From Candidatus Poribacteria bacterium (GTDB lineage Bacteria > Poribacteria > WGA-4E > WGA-3G): a stretch of 64,000 nucleotides of DNA. Shown in pieces: positions 55,327-64,000 of this stretch. Each line of letters opens with the position of its first letter. Position 1 is the stretch's first letter. Under the pieces are notes generated by a model. The model did not search any database and was not told the origin of the DNA. It saw nothing but the letters and a program-made list of their open reading frames with translations. The stretch covers positions 1 to 64,000 of the forward strand of contig JAJDWI010000060.1 of assembly GCA_022825665.1 (NCBI GenBank), in the 5' to 3' direction. The position numbers and the translations under genes are program-made.

Positions 55327-56370
55327 TCAATAACAGTGTACAACAAATATCCTTCCCCGTTTTCCACCTACATTGATTCCCACCTGCTGTCTCGTTTTCA
55401 TTGATTCCTGCTGTTTGAGTATCTTGTTTAAAAGGGTAGGTTGCATGGAAAGCAGGACAATTCTTCCACCGGGCTTTGTTACTCTTTCAAATTCAGTGAG
55501 GACTTTTCTATATAGTAGTGGTAGGTTAGACTTGTTTTCGTCTATAGGCAGGTTGCAGACGATTTTGTCAACAGAATTGGTTTGTATAGGTAAAGATTGT
55601 GCGTCCCAGTGAAAAAACTGACGTGGTTGGTGCTGCCTTCCGAAATTCTTCTTGGTTGCATCTACTGCTATTTTAGATATGTCTCCACCGATAAGGTAGC
55701 GATAACGACCAGAAAAGGCACGTTCCAGCAGAATAGTTCCCGCACCACACATTGGATCTAAAAAGATGTCGTTGGGTTGCGGTTGTGATAGTCTCACCAT
55801 ACTGGACGCTATCGTCGGTTTAAGCGTATGAGGAACACTTGTTTGCTTGTATGTACGTTGAGCCATGTCAGGTTTGGAAAGTCGAATACTAATATATGCA
55901 TCCTCACCATGCATCTCTGCCCACACATCTATTCCCGAACCTGATCGTGTCAATTGCCAACCACGGTCAATCAAGCTTCTTTCAATGATCTGTTGAAAAT
56001 CCTTTTTTTGAAAGTTGCGGAAACCCGACATCCGTGTCATCACACGAAACTGAATTCGTTTCCGCATTTTGATACCTACTTGCCGACAACATGCTAACAT
56101 TTCCTTGAAGTTAAACCGACTGAGTGAATTCTTTATAGTAGTTAAAGAACTACGCGAACGCGTCATCTTCGGAAAATGTTTTATCACAAGGAATATTTGT
56201 TCCGCTGTGCGTAGTGCTAATAAATCTTTCGGACTACCAGAATATTGGAAGACTATCCGTTGCGGTTTTCGCAGTATAATTTTGAATTGTTTAGTATCAC
56301 CGAAACGAGAATTGATTTCTTGTCGTGCAATGTTCTCCAATCCCGCAGTGACAGATATTGAATATATCAT
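55327..56370 (-). CDS. THUMP-domain RNA methyltransferase (Trm14/RlmL-type)
   Basis: A 347-residue SAM-dependent RNA methyltransferase. An N-terminal THUMP-like region (about residues 50-160) precedes the methyltransferase domain, with FLDPMCGAGTILLERA (motif I) and DKIVCNLPIDENKS in place of the common N-PPY (motif IV). The variant NLP resembles archaeal Trm14. The likely target is a guanosine N2 in tRNA or 23S rRNA. It ends 10 bases after the hydrolase gene begins its own stop, in a three-gene minus-strand operon. Confidence 0.75.
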   Translation of the reverse strand: MIYSISVTAGLENIARQEINSRFGDTKQFKIILRKPQRIVFQYSGSPKDLLALRTAEQIFLVIKHFPKMTRSRSSLTTIKNSLSRFNFKEMLACCRQVGIKMRKRIQFRVMTRMSGFRNFQKKDFQQIIERSLIDRGWQLTRSGSGIDVWAEMHGEDAYISIRLSKPDMAQRTYKQTSVPHTLKPTIASSMVRLSQPQPNDIFLDPMCGAGTILLERAFSGRYRYLIGGDISKIAVDATKKNFGRQHQPRQFFHWDAQSLPIQTNSVDKIVCNLPIDENKSNLPLLYRKVLTEFERVTKPGGRIVLLSMQPTLLNKILKQQESMKTRQQVGINVGGKRGRIFVVHCY

Positions 56371-56380
56371 TTTTATCCTT

Positions 56381-58636
56381 TTAGGGTTGTTGCCAATTCA
56401 GGTGTCGATACAGGAATTGGAATGTCTTATCTGAATTGATTTGATGTCCGCCATCAAAGAATTCAATCTCAGTTTTATCTGCTATACCCAGACGGACATA
56501 TAGACGACGAACTCTCGCGAATTCGTGTGCAACCCATTCATCTGGTGCCACTCCGTCATCATGACCGCGTTCAACCATAAATGGGCGCGGTGCGATCAAC
56601 CCTGCCATCTCAGCATAATTGAAAGTGTTTCCTAAATCAAACTCAGGCATCTCATATTCCCCTGTGAACATATAACTATACCTTGAATCAAAAGTTGCAT
56701 TTTTCACAATCCACTCGTTGAAATCTGCTGAACAGATGGAACATGCGTATCGTTCAAGGACTGCTGGCACTCGCATCGCTGTTTTTCCGCCATAAGATAA
56801 TCCGTAAAAGCCGAGACGATCTTCATCAACGAAAGGCAGTTCTGCTAACCAGTCAAGTGTGCGTTCATGCTGCCGGATAATCAACGAAAAGAGCGACCAC
56901 TTAATCGGATTTGCTTTCCTTTGGATTACCCGAAAAGCATCTTGACCAATATACGGGTTCTGTGGTGCGTAAGTAATAAAACCCCTATCTGCCAACTGTG
57001 CAGCGTAGGAGTGATAGACAGAATTTATGTTAGGATCAGCAGTGTCTTGTGGTCTACCCTCTAACCCATGTTGACATACAACAACTGGTCGTTTCTCACC
57101 CGACTCAATGTCATTTGGGAGTAGCAAAATGCCGTAAGCAAAAACATCCTTCCACACATCAAGTGTAACTTCATAGCCAGTCCATTTTGGTTCATCATAT
57201 ATAAGGCGGGTTTTTGGATTGGCAGGAACATTAGGTGCAGGACACCGACCTATTACATCATCCCAGAAATAGGCTTTGGCATCTTCACATGTTTCTTCCC
57301 ATTTTGCAAGCGATGATGTATCTGTCTTGTTCCAGAAGAACTCCTGCCTTCGCGTTTCCGCTTCCCTTAAAAACCTTTGTGTCAGATTGACGAGTTGCAT
57401 AAACTGCCGTTGTTGACGCGCATCGTGATCGGACGTTTCAGTGTTTTGAATGGAAATAGGTTGGTCATTGTCAATATCAGGGTTTTCAATACCGAGACAC
57501 GAAAGAAAAGTTGATAATGTTTCTTCAGAACCGGGTAAACGATCCTGAGGTGAAAATATATGGATGTTGTCTTCGCAACCAAGTTCTTGGAATACAGCGC
57601 GTGCACGATTATATTCACTTTCTGCTGATTTAACAGGCGGTGAGACAAGTTGTCCTGGGGCAGCACCACCTCTGCCATCACGTGCATTTGGAGGTCCGAT
57701 TACCTCAGGACCTCGACTCGTTTCAATTATTAACGGACGCGGTGCAATGAGACTCGCAATTTCCGCATCACCGAATTCATGCAGTAGTCCCCACACGTTA
57801 CGATAAATCGGCTCACGCCATACTTCTTCACGCGCTTGAAAATATCCGCTGACCACCGTAGCCTGAATTCGTGTGTCTACAGCAGCACTGTAAAGGGCAA
57901 TCAGTCCCCCTTCACCATAACCTATAACACCGATGGGTTTATCATCGGAAGTCATCCAATCTACGAGTGATAAGACCTTCTGAACCTCATACCCGATGAT
58001 ATGTCTTCCCAATTGATATGCCATACGGTAGATGAATTCACGATGCGGTTGATTGGTAAATTTTCCGATTTTCGGGTTGCCAGAATAAGTGTCGTCACGA
58101 TTCATGAGTAGCGGCACGACAACACGCAATCCTGCCGCTGCTAAAGTGCGCGCAAACTGCGCGGAAAGTGGAAGTTCATCTGTCACACCAGCAATCATTT
58201 CTGGTGTCCAATCTGCATCTGGAAGAGCGATAACCTGTGCGACAACTTGTGATGTGTCATCAGGTTCTAAAAGCAGCCCTTCACCTTCTACCTCATCAAA
58301 CACCTGCCACCGAACACGCGATACTGTAAAATTCTGACCTGTTGCAATTTGTGCAGTGGATTTTGTCGTTCCATGATAAGCAAGTGAGTCTATCGGTAGA
58401 CGTTCATCATAACAGCCAACCTGCTTTATGAAACGTTGTCTGTTCGGTTCAACAGATTCGGTATATGCCGTATTTGAACTATAATCCCGATTCCACAATG
58501 TTTCGCGTTTTTCTGTTGCTATCTTTATAGCACGAGATACATAGTTATCAAGGTCTTCAACCATTTGTGCGGCAAGGTCACCTTCAAAGGTAAGATTATC
58601 GGTGTCCGTTAATACTTGATCGGGTTTTTCAGACAT
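56381..58636 (-). CDS. Double alpha/beta-hydrolase protein with a degenerate first domain
   Basis: A 751-residue protein holding two alpha/beta-hydrolase units. The first (about 100-310) has GYGEGG (239-244) where the nucleophile elbow G-x-S-x-G should be, so Ser is replaced by Gly241 and this half is probably inactive. The second (about 485-751) keeps GLSYGG and a later GHDDG acid and GGHQ His region, resembling acetyl-xylan esterase/dienelactone-type hydrolases. No signal peptide. The ATG follows AGGAG. Likely cytoplasmic esterase or hydrolase; it lies between the CaiB and methyltransferase genes. Confidence 0.75.
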   Translation of the reverse strand: MSEKPDQVLTDTDNLTFEGDLAAQMVEDLDNYVSRAIKIATEKRETLWNRDYSSNTAYTESVEPNRQRFIKQVGCYDERLPIDSLAYHGTTKSTAQIATGQNFTVSRVRWQVFDEVEGEGLLLEPDDTSQVVAQVIALPDADWTPEMIAGVTDELPLSAQFARTLAAAGLRVVVPLLMNRDDTYSGNPKIGKFTNQPHREFIYRMAYQLGRHIIGYEVQKVLSLVDWMTSDDKPIGVIGYGEGGLIALYSAAVDTRIQATVVSGYFQAREEVWREPIYRNVWGLLHEFGDAEIASLIAPRPLIIETSRGPEVIGPPNARDGRGGAAPGQLVSPPVKSAESEYNRARAVFQELGCEDNIHIFSPQDRLPGSEETLSTFLSCLGIENPDIDNDQPISIQNTETSDHDARQQRQFMQLVNLTQRFLREAETRRQEFFWNKTDTSSLAKWEETCEDAKAYFWDDVIGRCPAPNVPANPKTRLIYDEPKWTGYEVTLDVWKDVFAYGILLLPNDIESGEKRPVVVCQHGLEGRPQDTADPNINSVYHSYAAQLADRGFITYAPQNPYIGQDAFRVIQRKANPIKWSLFSLIIRQHERTLDWLAELPFVDEDRLGFYGLSYGGKTAMRVPAVLERYACSICSADFNEWIVKNATFDSRYSYMFTGEYEMPEFDLGNTFNYAEMAGLIAPRPFMVERGHDDGVAPDEWVAHEFARVRRLYVRLGIADKTEIEFFDGGHQINSDKTFQFLYRHLNWQQP

Positions 58637-58690
58637 AATTCTTGTTACTCCTGTGCCACCTTGTACAGACGAGAATGTGCTTCTACGAGG

Positions 58691-59878
58691 TTATATTATT
58701 TCTTCTACTTTCAACTGTTTTACTTCATCAGGTGAAATGTCCAACAATTTTGTCAATACTTCATACGTATGTTCTCCAAGGCTTGGTGCGGGAGCATCCA
58801 CATCTCCAGGAGAATCAGAGAGTTTAATCGGTAATCCGGGCACTTCAACCGCACCTGTTATTTCATGAATCACTTTAGTAATCATATCCCGTGCTTGAAC
58901 CTGTGGGTGATTCACTACCTTATCAATAGTGTTGATCGGACCACACGGCACTCCGATCTTTTCAAGGGATTCTATCCATTCGTCCGTTTTTCGTTCACGC
59001 ATGATCTCTGAGAGTATAGGAAACAAATCGCTGTGATTTTCAGTTCGGTCTGCGTTAGTTTTGAACCGTTGATCGTAGATAAGATGTTTATGGTTTACGT
59101 GTTCACAGAATTTTGCCCACAATGTATCGTTACCAATCGCAATAATAATGTGTCCATCCGCGGATTCATATATTTCAAAAGGTGTGATTGCTGGATGCCG
59201 ACTCCCAAGGGGTTGTGGGATTTTATCTGTTGCAAAATAACGGACAATTGCATTCTCCAACACTGCCACAAGACTATCCAACATTGCTACATCCACTAAC
59301 TGCCCTTTTCCAGTATTGTTTCGGTGGTGTAATGCAGACATTATGCCTATAGTCGTGAAGAGTGCTGCTGTAATATCGCTAATAGATGTGCCGACACGTA
59401 CAGGAGAGGCATTAGGTTCACCTGTAATACTGATAATACCACCCATGCCTTGAATTATCATGTCGTAAGCACCTTTTGCAGCATAGGGACCTGTCTGTCC
59501 AAAACCGGAACATGAGGCATATATCAATGACGGAAATTCATCTCTTAACGTCTCGTAACCCAAGCCAAGTTTTTCCATTGTTCCCGGTCGAAAATTTTCT
59601 ACCAAAATATCGCTCTGTTTGACAAGTTGTTTGAATATCTGGATACCACGTTCAGTTTTTAGATTAAGTGTTACACTTTGTTTGCCGCGATTCACGCTCA
59701 TAAAGTAGAGACTAAATCCGTTCTTGAATGGACCAAATCGTCTGGATTCATCTCCGGATTCAGGTTGTTCAATTTTAATGACTTCTGCGCCGAGGTCACT
59801 TAGTATCATCGTAGCATAAGGTCCTGCCAGTACTCTTGTTAAATCCAATACCTTTATTCCTGTCAATGGTCCTGGCAT
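58691..59878 (-). CDS. CaiB/BaiF family III CoA-transferase
   Basis: A 395-residue class III CoA-transferase, the standard length. LTGIKVLDLTRVLAGPYATM opens the protein, the catalytic Asp lies in GAYDMIIQGMGG, and RPGTMEKLGLGYETL follows. These enzymes move CoA between carboxylic acids through an aspartyl-CoA thioester. The ATG follows AAGGA. First gene of a minus-strand operon that continues into the hydrolase and methyltransferase genes; divergent from the third Gfo/Idh/MocA gene. Confidence 0.88.
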   Translation of the reverse strand: MPGPLTGIKVLDLTRVLAGPYATMILSDLGAEVIKIEQPESGDESRRFGPFKNGFSLYFMSVNRGKQSVTLNLKTERGIQIFKQLVKQSDILVENFRPGTMEKLGLGYETLRDEFPSLIYASCSGFGQTGPYAAKGAYDMIIQGMGGIISITGEPNASPVRVGTSISDITAALFTTIGIMSALHHRNNTGKGQLVDVAMLDSLVAVLENAIVRYFATDKIPQPLGSRHPAITPFEIYESADGHIIIAIGNDTLWAKFCEHVNHKHLIYDQRFKTNADRTENHSDLFPILSEIMRERKTDEWIESLEKIGVPCGPINTIDKVVNHPQVQARDMITKVIHEITGAVEVPGLPIKLSDSPGDVDAPAPSLGEHTYEVLTKLLDISPDEVKQLKVEEII

Positions 59879-60018
59879 GTTTTTTCCTTTGCATTCAAAA
59901 AAGTTGTTTTTCTAATACACACGTGCTAAAATGGTCTAATGTCCTATATTACCAATAAATAGTGTCAATGTCCATAGATTTTAAATTGTGAAATAGTAGC
60001 ATTAACAGGAGGACATAC

Positions 60019-61095
60019 ATGGATAAACTAAAAATTGCACATATCGGAACAGGTAACCGTGGGACCAATACATATCTACCTCTTATTTCAAAACTGTCTG
60101 TTGATATGGAACTTGTTGCAGTATGTGATGTTCACGAAGGAAGGGTTACAGAACAGGGAGAAAAGTATAGTGTCCCCGCTTTCACAGACACCGCTGAAAT
60201 GTTAGAAAAGGTAAAGCCAGATATATGTTCTATTGTCATTACACCCAGTAATAACCACATCCCAGGCAACATTTGTTCCGAACATGGAGTTAGTTATTGC
60301 ACGGAAACACCTATAAATACTGATCTTAGTCGCGCTGATACGATGATTGAGATAGCTAAAGAGCACGGTACAAAGTTGGAAGTAAACGAGAACTATTACC
60401 GCCGTCCGTCTGAACGGATAAAACGCCAAATGATTCTTGAGGGGATATTCGGAAAGGTCAACGTTGCTCACAACGATTTTCGCGGGCACGGCTACCACGG
60501 TATTGGTTTAATCCGAAGTTATGTCGGTTTTGATAATGAACCTGTCAAGATTTATGGGTTCAGTAATAGGTTTAAGGTTCAGGAACATGAGTGGAGAAAA
60601 GGACAACCAAGACGTAAGAATGAAGATTGGCAGCATGCAGTTATTGAGTTTGCTGATGGTGCAGTCGGGATTTTCAACTTCTCCAGTCTGTCTTACGGTT
60701 CACCGTTGCGTGGTTTTAATGGAACGAAATTCTATGCGGAACGTGGTATGTGTTTCAGAGACGATGCGGTTATTCTGAATGATAACGCAGATGAACAACG
60801 TCCAGTGACGATTACACGCAAGACGAACAATGTAGATGGATACGAAACACTTGCTGCACTTATTGCTGATACTGATCCAGAGGTAATTTGGGAAAATCCG
60901 TTGCACTATTATCCACTCAGCGATGGTGAAATCACTGTCGCCTCTGAATTAATGAGTCTTGTGAATGCTGTCCGTAACGATATAGAACCAGAATACGGAG
61001 CATACAACGGACGAAAAGATCGAGAAATTGATGTTGCAATGGGACGTTCAATTAAAAATAACGGTGCCGCTGTTGACTTTCCATTAGAATACTAA
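60019..61095 (+). CDS. Gfo/Idh/MocA-like protein with ETP in place of EKP
   Basis: A 358-residue Rossmann-fold protein (HIGTGNRGTNTYLPL). The catalytic Lys position of the EKP motif reads E96-T97-P98 (YCTETPINTD), so the usual hydride-transfer Lys is missing and the activity may be changed or lost. The second domain follows the family (EVNENYYRRPSERIKRQM). The ATG follows AGGAGG. It shares no close relationship with the tandem pair at 52987-55275. Confidence 0.75.
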   Translation: MDKLKIAHIGTGNRGTNTYLPLISKLSVDMELVAVCDVHEGRVTEQGEKYSVPAFTDTAEMLEKVKPDICSIVITPSNNHIPGNICSEHGVSYCTETPINTDLSRADTMIEIAKEHGTKLEVNENYYRRPSERIKRQMILEGIFGKVNVAHNDFRGHGYHGIGLIRSYVGFDNEPVKIYGFSNRFKVQEHEWRKGQPRRKNEDWQHAVIEFADGAVGIFNFSSLSYGSPLRGFNGTKFYAERGMCFRDDAVILNDNADEQRPVTITRKTNNVDGYETLAALIADTDPEVIWENPLHYYPLSDGEITVASELMSLVNAVRNDIEPEYGAYNGRKDREIDVAMGRSIKNNGAAVDFPLEY

Positions 61096-61268
61096 TCAAT
61101 GGTTATACCGTAGATCGGTGTGAGCATAGCGACCTACCGATTTTTCAGATGCTAATCAAAGGCAATATAATGTCTTTCAGTATGACTGTTCACAACAATT
61201 TCCTTGTTATCAGTAGAACGTTGGTGTATACTAAAAGTCATGTGTAAACAATAATGGAGGACAATAAA

Positions 61269-62162
61269 GTGTTCAAATTTAACCGAACGATTTTCACATT
61301 CCTGCTTGTATTTGGCTTGACTGCTACGTTGATGGGTAACGAATGGGCTGACTACTACTTTCCAGATAAAATCGGAAGTTCATGGGTTTATGTCAATGAA
61401 GATGGAGATGAAATAACCCGGACTTCTGTTGAGGGAGAAGAGGTAGATGGAACGCCGTATCGCGCCTTTACTTATGAACCCGCAATAGAAGATTGGGAAA
61501 AGTATCAGTATGTTGTTCATCCTTATCTGTATCAAGTCGGTGAGGAATGGATTACATTTCTTGTCGGCGATGAAATAGAACAAGCAACCAAGTCTATCCT
61601 TGAGAAAAAACTTAATGAAACAATTGCACTGATGCAGGAACAGATTGCTGGACAACTACCCCCAGGGATTACAATTGATTTTGATTTTGATGTTGACCCG
61701 AAAGCACAAGATTTATTTTATCTATTTCCACTTCCGATTGCATATAATGAAGAATGGGTCGCAATGCATTTGGACATAACAGTAGATATGACAATGGATG
61801 TTCAAGGTGCACCTGCTGAACTTCCTGAAGAACTCAAAACAATTACTTCTACTACGAGTATTGAGGAAACAGGGGTTATTTTAGGAACAGAAACTGTTGA
61901 GACTGAAGCTGGAACCTTTGATGACTGTTTAATAATTGAATATAAAACTAAAACAACAACGGATACAGATTTACCCCCAGAATATAAGCAAATGATACCA
62001 GAAACACCAACCAACGAGGCAACGACAACGTTATGGTTAGCTCCTAATGTCGGTATTGTCAAATTCAGAAGTGAAAATGAGAATAGCGATGATGTGGCTA
62101 CCTTGGAATTAACAAGTTATGAGATCATATCTGATGAATCTGATGAGGAAAAAAAAGAATAG
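61269..62162 (+). CDS. Secreted protein of unknown function, paralogue A
   Basis: A 297-residue protein with a signal peptide (residues 1-22) and a mature N-terminus EWADYYFPDKIGSSWVYVNE. A beta-rich body and acidic C-terminal tail (SDESDEEKKE) follow. Not recognised. I chose GTG at 61269 because GGAGG at 61256-61260 is its ribosome site; the ATG at 61254 overlaps that site. The adjacent gene at 62329 is a diverged paralogue with the same order of motifs. Periplasmic or surface location likely. Confidence 0.6.
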   Translation: MFKFNRTIFTFLLVFGLTATLMGNEWADYYFPDKIGSSWVYVNEDGDEITRTSVEGEEVDGTPYRAFTYEPAIEDWEKYQYVVHPYLYQVGEEWITFLVGDEIEQATKSILEKKLNETIALMQEQIAGQLPPGITIDFDFDVDPKAQDLFYLFPLPIAYNEEWVAMHLDITVDMTMDVQGAPAELPEELKTITSTTSIEETGVILGTETVETEAGTFDDCLIIEYKTKTTTDTDLPPEYKQMIPETPTNEATTTLWLAPNVGIVKFRSENENSDDVATLELTSYEIISDESDEEKKE

Positions 62163-62205
62163 TCACTTGGTTTGCTGAATCATCTGGATACTAAATTAGA
62201 TTAAA

Positions 62206-62302
62206 TAACGTGAGTTTGATAAAAGATATATGAACTTCATTTTGCATAAAATCTTATGCTCATAAGTTGAGTCCGATAATCTGGTTTATCGAACTCACGT
62301 TA
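62206..62302. repeat. 97-bp inverted-repeat element
   Basis: TAACGTGAGTTTGATAAA (62206-62223) matches the complement of 62285-62302 at 17 of 18 bases. A second internal hairpin, GAGT and CGATAA with TTATCG and ACTC (62269-62295), uses part of the right arm. No gene. It sits between the two secreted paralogues and could be a small mobile element or a terminator-like structure. Confidence 0.6.
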
Positions 62303-62328
62303 AATTCAATCTTTTTAAGGATAATTAC

Positions 62329-63303
62329 ATGTATAAAAGAACTTGTTTTGTTACTACAATCTTTCTTGTCTTATTTTTTAGTACAGCACTACGAGGGAAT
62401 GAAACTTTACAACTTTATTTTCCAAGCACTGTAGGAAGTTTTTGGGTCTATGTAGATCAAGATGGGAATGAGTTCGTGCGTCATGCAATCGAAGGTGAAG
62501 AAATAGACGGTACGGTTTATAACGCATTCAGTTATAACCCTGAATTGGAAGATTGGGTTGATTTTAACCGTCATACAGTGCCATATCTGTATAATGTAAA
62601 TGATGAGTGGATTAGTTTATTAGTCGGTGAGGAAATAGAAAACGCTGTTCATGCACGTCTCACCAAAGAATTTGAAACTTTCTCTGCATTGGTAAAGAAT
62701 TTATTTGCGAACCTGATTCCGCCTGAAGAGAATGTTACCGTTGACTTTCTATATGATATAGAGGTTGATGCGGATGAACATTTCAATTTTTTGCCAGCAG
62801 ATGCATCTATTGATGATGAATGGGAAACCGTTGAGATAACTGCTACAGTCACAATGTCGTTTGAATTTCATGGTTTACCTGAGGAATTAGCAGCAGCTGC
62901 ACCTCCGATGCCTCCTGTCACAGCCACTTTTTCTATTCTTGAAACAGGGATAATCCTTGATACAGAAACAGTTGAAACTGCGGCCGGTACATTTGAAGAT
63001 TGTTTGAAAATAGAATATCGTACTGAGACAGAACTCACAGCTGACCAACAAGAGGACCCTGAACCCGATAACCCACCCGGTGAAACAGTTACAACATTAT
63101 GGTTAGCACCTAATATCGGTATTGTGAAGTATCACCAAGAAGCACAAAAGATGTTTCTTAATGTAATGTCTGACAAAGAATTTGCTGAGGCATCAGTACC
63201 TGCGGAAGAAGCAGCCGAGATCACTGCTACAACAATCAAGTCATTTGAATTATCAAATTACGAGATTGCACCTGATCCTGCACAAGAAGATAGGATTGAA
63301 TAA
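62329..63303 (+). CDS. Secreted protein of unknown function, paralogue B
   Basis: A 324-residue protein with a signal peptide (residues 1-22) and a mature N-terminus ETLQLYFPSTVGSFWVYVDQ that aligns with paralogue A. Shared later segments include VETAAGTFEDCLKIEYRTET and TLWLAPNIGIVKY. It is longer through an acidic Glu/Pro region. The ATG follows AAGGA. No known family; local duplication with moderate divergence is clear. Confidence 0.6.
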   Translation: MYKRTCFVTTIFLVLFFSTALRGNETLQLYFPSTVGSFWVYVDQDGNEFVRHAIEGEEIDGTVYNAFSYNPELEDWVDFNRHTVPYLYNVNDEWISLLVGEEIENAVHARLTKEFETFSALVKNLFANLIPPEENVTVDFLYDIEVDADEHFNFLPADASIDDEWETVEITATVTMSFEFHGLPEELAAAAPPMPPVTATFSILETGIILDTETVETAAGTFEDCLKIEYRTETELTADQQEDPEPDNPPGETVTTLWLAPNIGIVKYHQEAQKMFLNVMSDKEFAEASVPAEEAAEITATTIKSFELSNYEIAPDPAQEDRIE

Positions 63304-63338
63304 AACTAAATAACTTGATCGATCGCATCGGAGATTGA

Positions 63339-64000
63339 ATGAGCGTTTTCCCTATATATCGTCCCAGACGATTACGTTCAAATGAAAACCTAAGACGACT
63401 CGTCCGAGAGACGCATCTATCTGTAGATGACCTTATATATCCGATGTTTGTTGTTCATGGACAGGACACTGCAAATGAGATTACTTCCATGCCGGGATGC
63501 TACCAATACTCGGTGGATAGACTCGTAGAAGCTGCGAAAGAACTTGTTTCGCTTGGTATTCCTGGAACTATTCTGTTCGGAATTCCTGAGAATAAAGACG
63601 CACACGGTTCTGAAGCATACGCGGATGATGGAATTATTCAACAAGCAGTTCGTGCGATTAAGGATGCAATGCCAGACCTACTTGTAATAACAGATGTCTG
63701 TTTGTGTGAATACACCGATCATGGACATTGCGGTGTCATTGAAGATGGTGAGGTGCAGAACGATCCAACGCTTGATCTGCTTGTCCAAGAGAGCGTATCG
63801 CATGCACAGGCAGGGGCAGATGTTATCGCGCCATCAGACATGATGGATGGTCGTGTCGGAGCTATTCGATACGCCTTAGACGAGGAAGGATATGAGAACA
63901 TCCCAATAATGGCATATTCAGCAAAATATGCGTCTGCATTTTATGGACCCTTTCGTGATGCTGCAGAATCCGCACCGCAATTTGGTGATCGTCGTTCGTA
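63339..64000 (+). CDS. hemB: Porphobilinogen synthase (ALA dehydratase), partial
   Basis: The first 220 residues of HemB; the gene runs off the end of the window. It begins [13 protein letters not shown], has the metal-binding Cys121, Cys123 and Cys131 ([12 protein letters not shown]) of the zinc-dependent type, and the first Schiff-base Lys196 in [15 protein letters not shown]. It condenses two 5-aminolevulinate molecules in haem synthesis. The ATG follows CGGAGA. The missing C-terminus would carry the second catalytic Lys. Confidence 0.93.
   Translation, partial: MSVFPIYRPRRLRSNENLRRLVRETHLSVDDLIYPMFVVHGQDTANEITSMPGCYQYSVDRLVEAAKELVSLGIPGTILFGIPENKDAHGSEAYADDGIIQQAVRAIKDAMPDLLVITDVCLCEYTDHGHCGVIEDGEVQNDPTLDLLVQESVSHAQAGADVIAPSDMMDGRVGAIRYALDEEGYENIPIMAYSAKYASAFYGPFRDAAESAPQFGDRRS

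Noticed and set aside
1-64000. tRNA or rRNA genes, prophage
   Set aside because: No clover-leaf arms, T-loop motif with matching stems, rRNA stretches or phage structural genes were seen by reading. A covariance search was not possible here.

Overview
This is a chromosomal window of moderately AT-rich DNA (about 40% GC by eye) from a Gram-negative-type bacterium. The best guess is a member of Candidatus Poribacteria. The basis is circumstantial: tandem Gfo/Idh/MocA dehydrogenases, enolase-superfamily enzymes, WD40 and PQQ propellers, an export-type C-terminal domain starting 'YPNPFNPETWIPYQL', and many short palindromic repeats between genes. No rRNA, tRNA, CRISPR array or prophage was seen.

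Layout. 1-140: decayed end of an IS200/IS605-type tnpB element. 178-3224: sugar-phosphate operon (FGGY kinase, ROK kinase, SIS isomerase). 3535-5931: a small unknown gene and a secreted 14-blade WD40 protein. 6431-11224: membrane-microdomain operon (nfeD, short nfeD, two floA genes, a proline-rich anchored protein). 11343-14494: cell-wall amidase lipoprotein and dipeptide epimerase. 14547-16201: Rpn-family nuclease and an SDR. 16557-22556: nitrate assimilation (ANTAR regulator, RNA leader, nirA, narK-type transporter, nasA). 22631-25205: DUF5615/DUF433 pair, a frameshifted small gene and an ATPase-nuclease fusion on the minus strand. 25206-33615: catabolic genes (2-hydroxyacid dehydrogenase, HAD phosphatase, gnd, an enolase-superfamily enzyme, a Gfo/Idh/MocA enzyme) separated by repeat-rich gaps. 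33616-42457: polytopic membrane protein, PQQ-type propeller, sialidase-like protein, Ldh2 dehydrogenase and a large WD40-metalloprotease-dockerin fusion.

42482-52093 is the most interesting region, a DNA phosphorothioation island. dndC-dndD-dndE (minus strand) converge on a plus-strand operon that encodes a PLD-SF2 helicase, a 58-residue protein, a second DndD-like ATPase, a phosphorothioation-associated small protein and an XRE regulator. No dndB, dndA or dndFGH is present, so the plus-strand operon is the natural candidate for the restriction half. 52187-64000: small unknown genes, tandem Gfo/Idh/MocA genes with matching promoters, a THUMP methyltransferase, a double alpha/beta hydrolase, a CoA transferase, a third Gfo/Idh/MocA protein with an altered EKP motif, two secreted paralogues and the start of hemB.

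Three non-coding signals stand out. The nirA leader has two hexaloop hairpins (A1/G4 loops) whose second stem excludes a terminator, as expected for ANTAR antitermination. A 235-bp inverted-repeat element occurs at 8488-8722 and 39703-39937 with its internal palindromic core flipped relative to its ends, and a core-less relative lies at 37258-37327. A family of intergenic hairpins shares similar loops while the stems covary.
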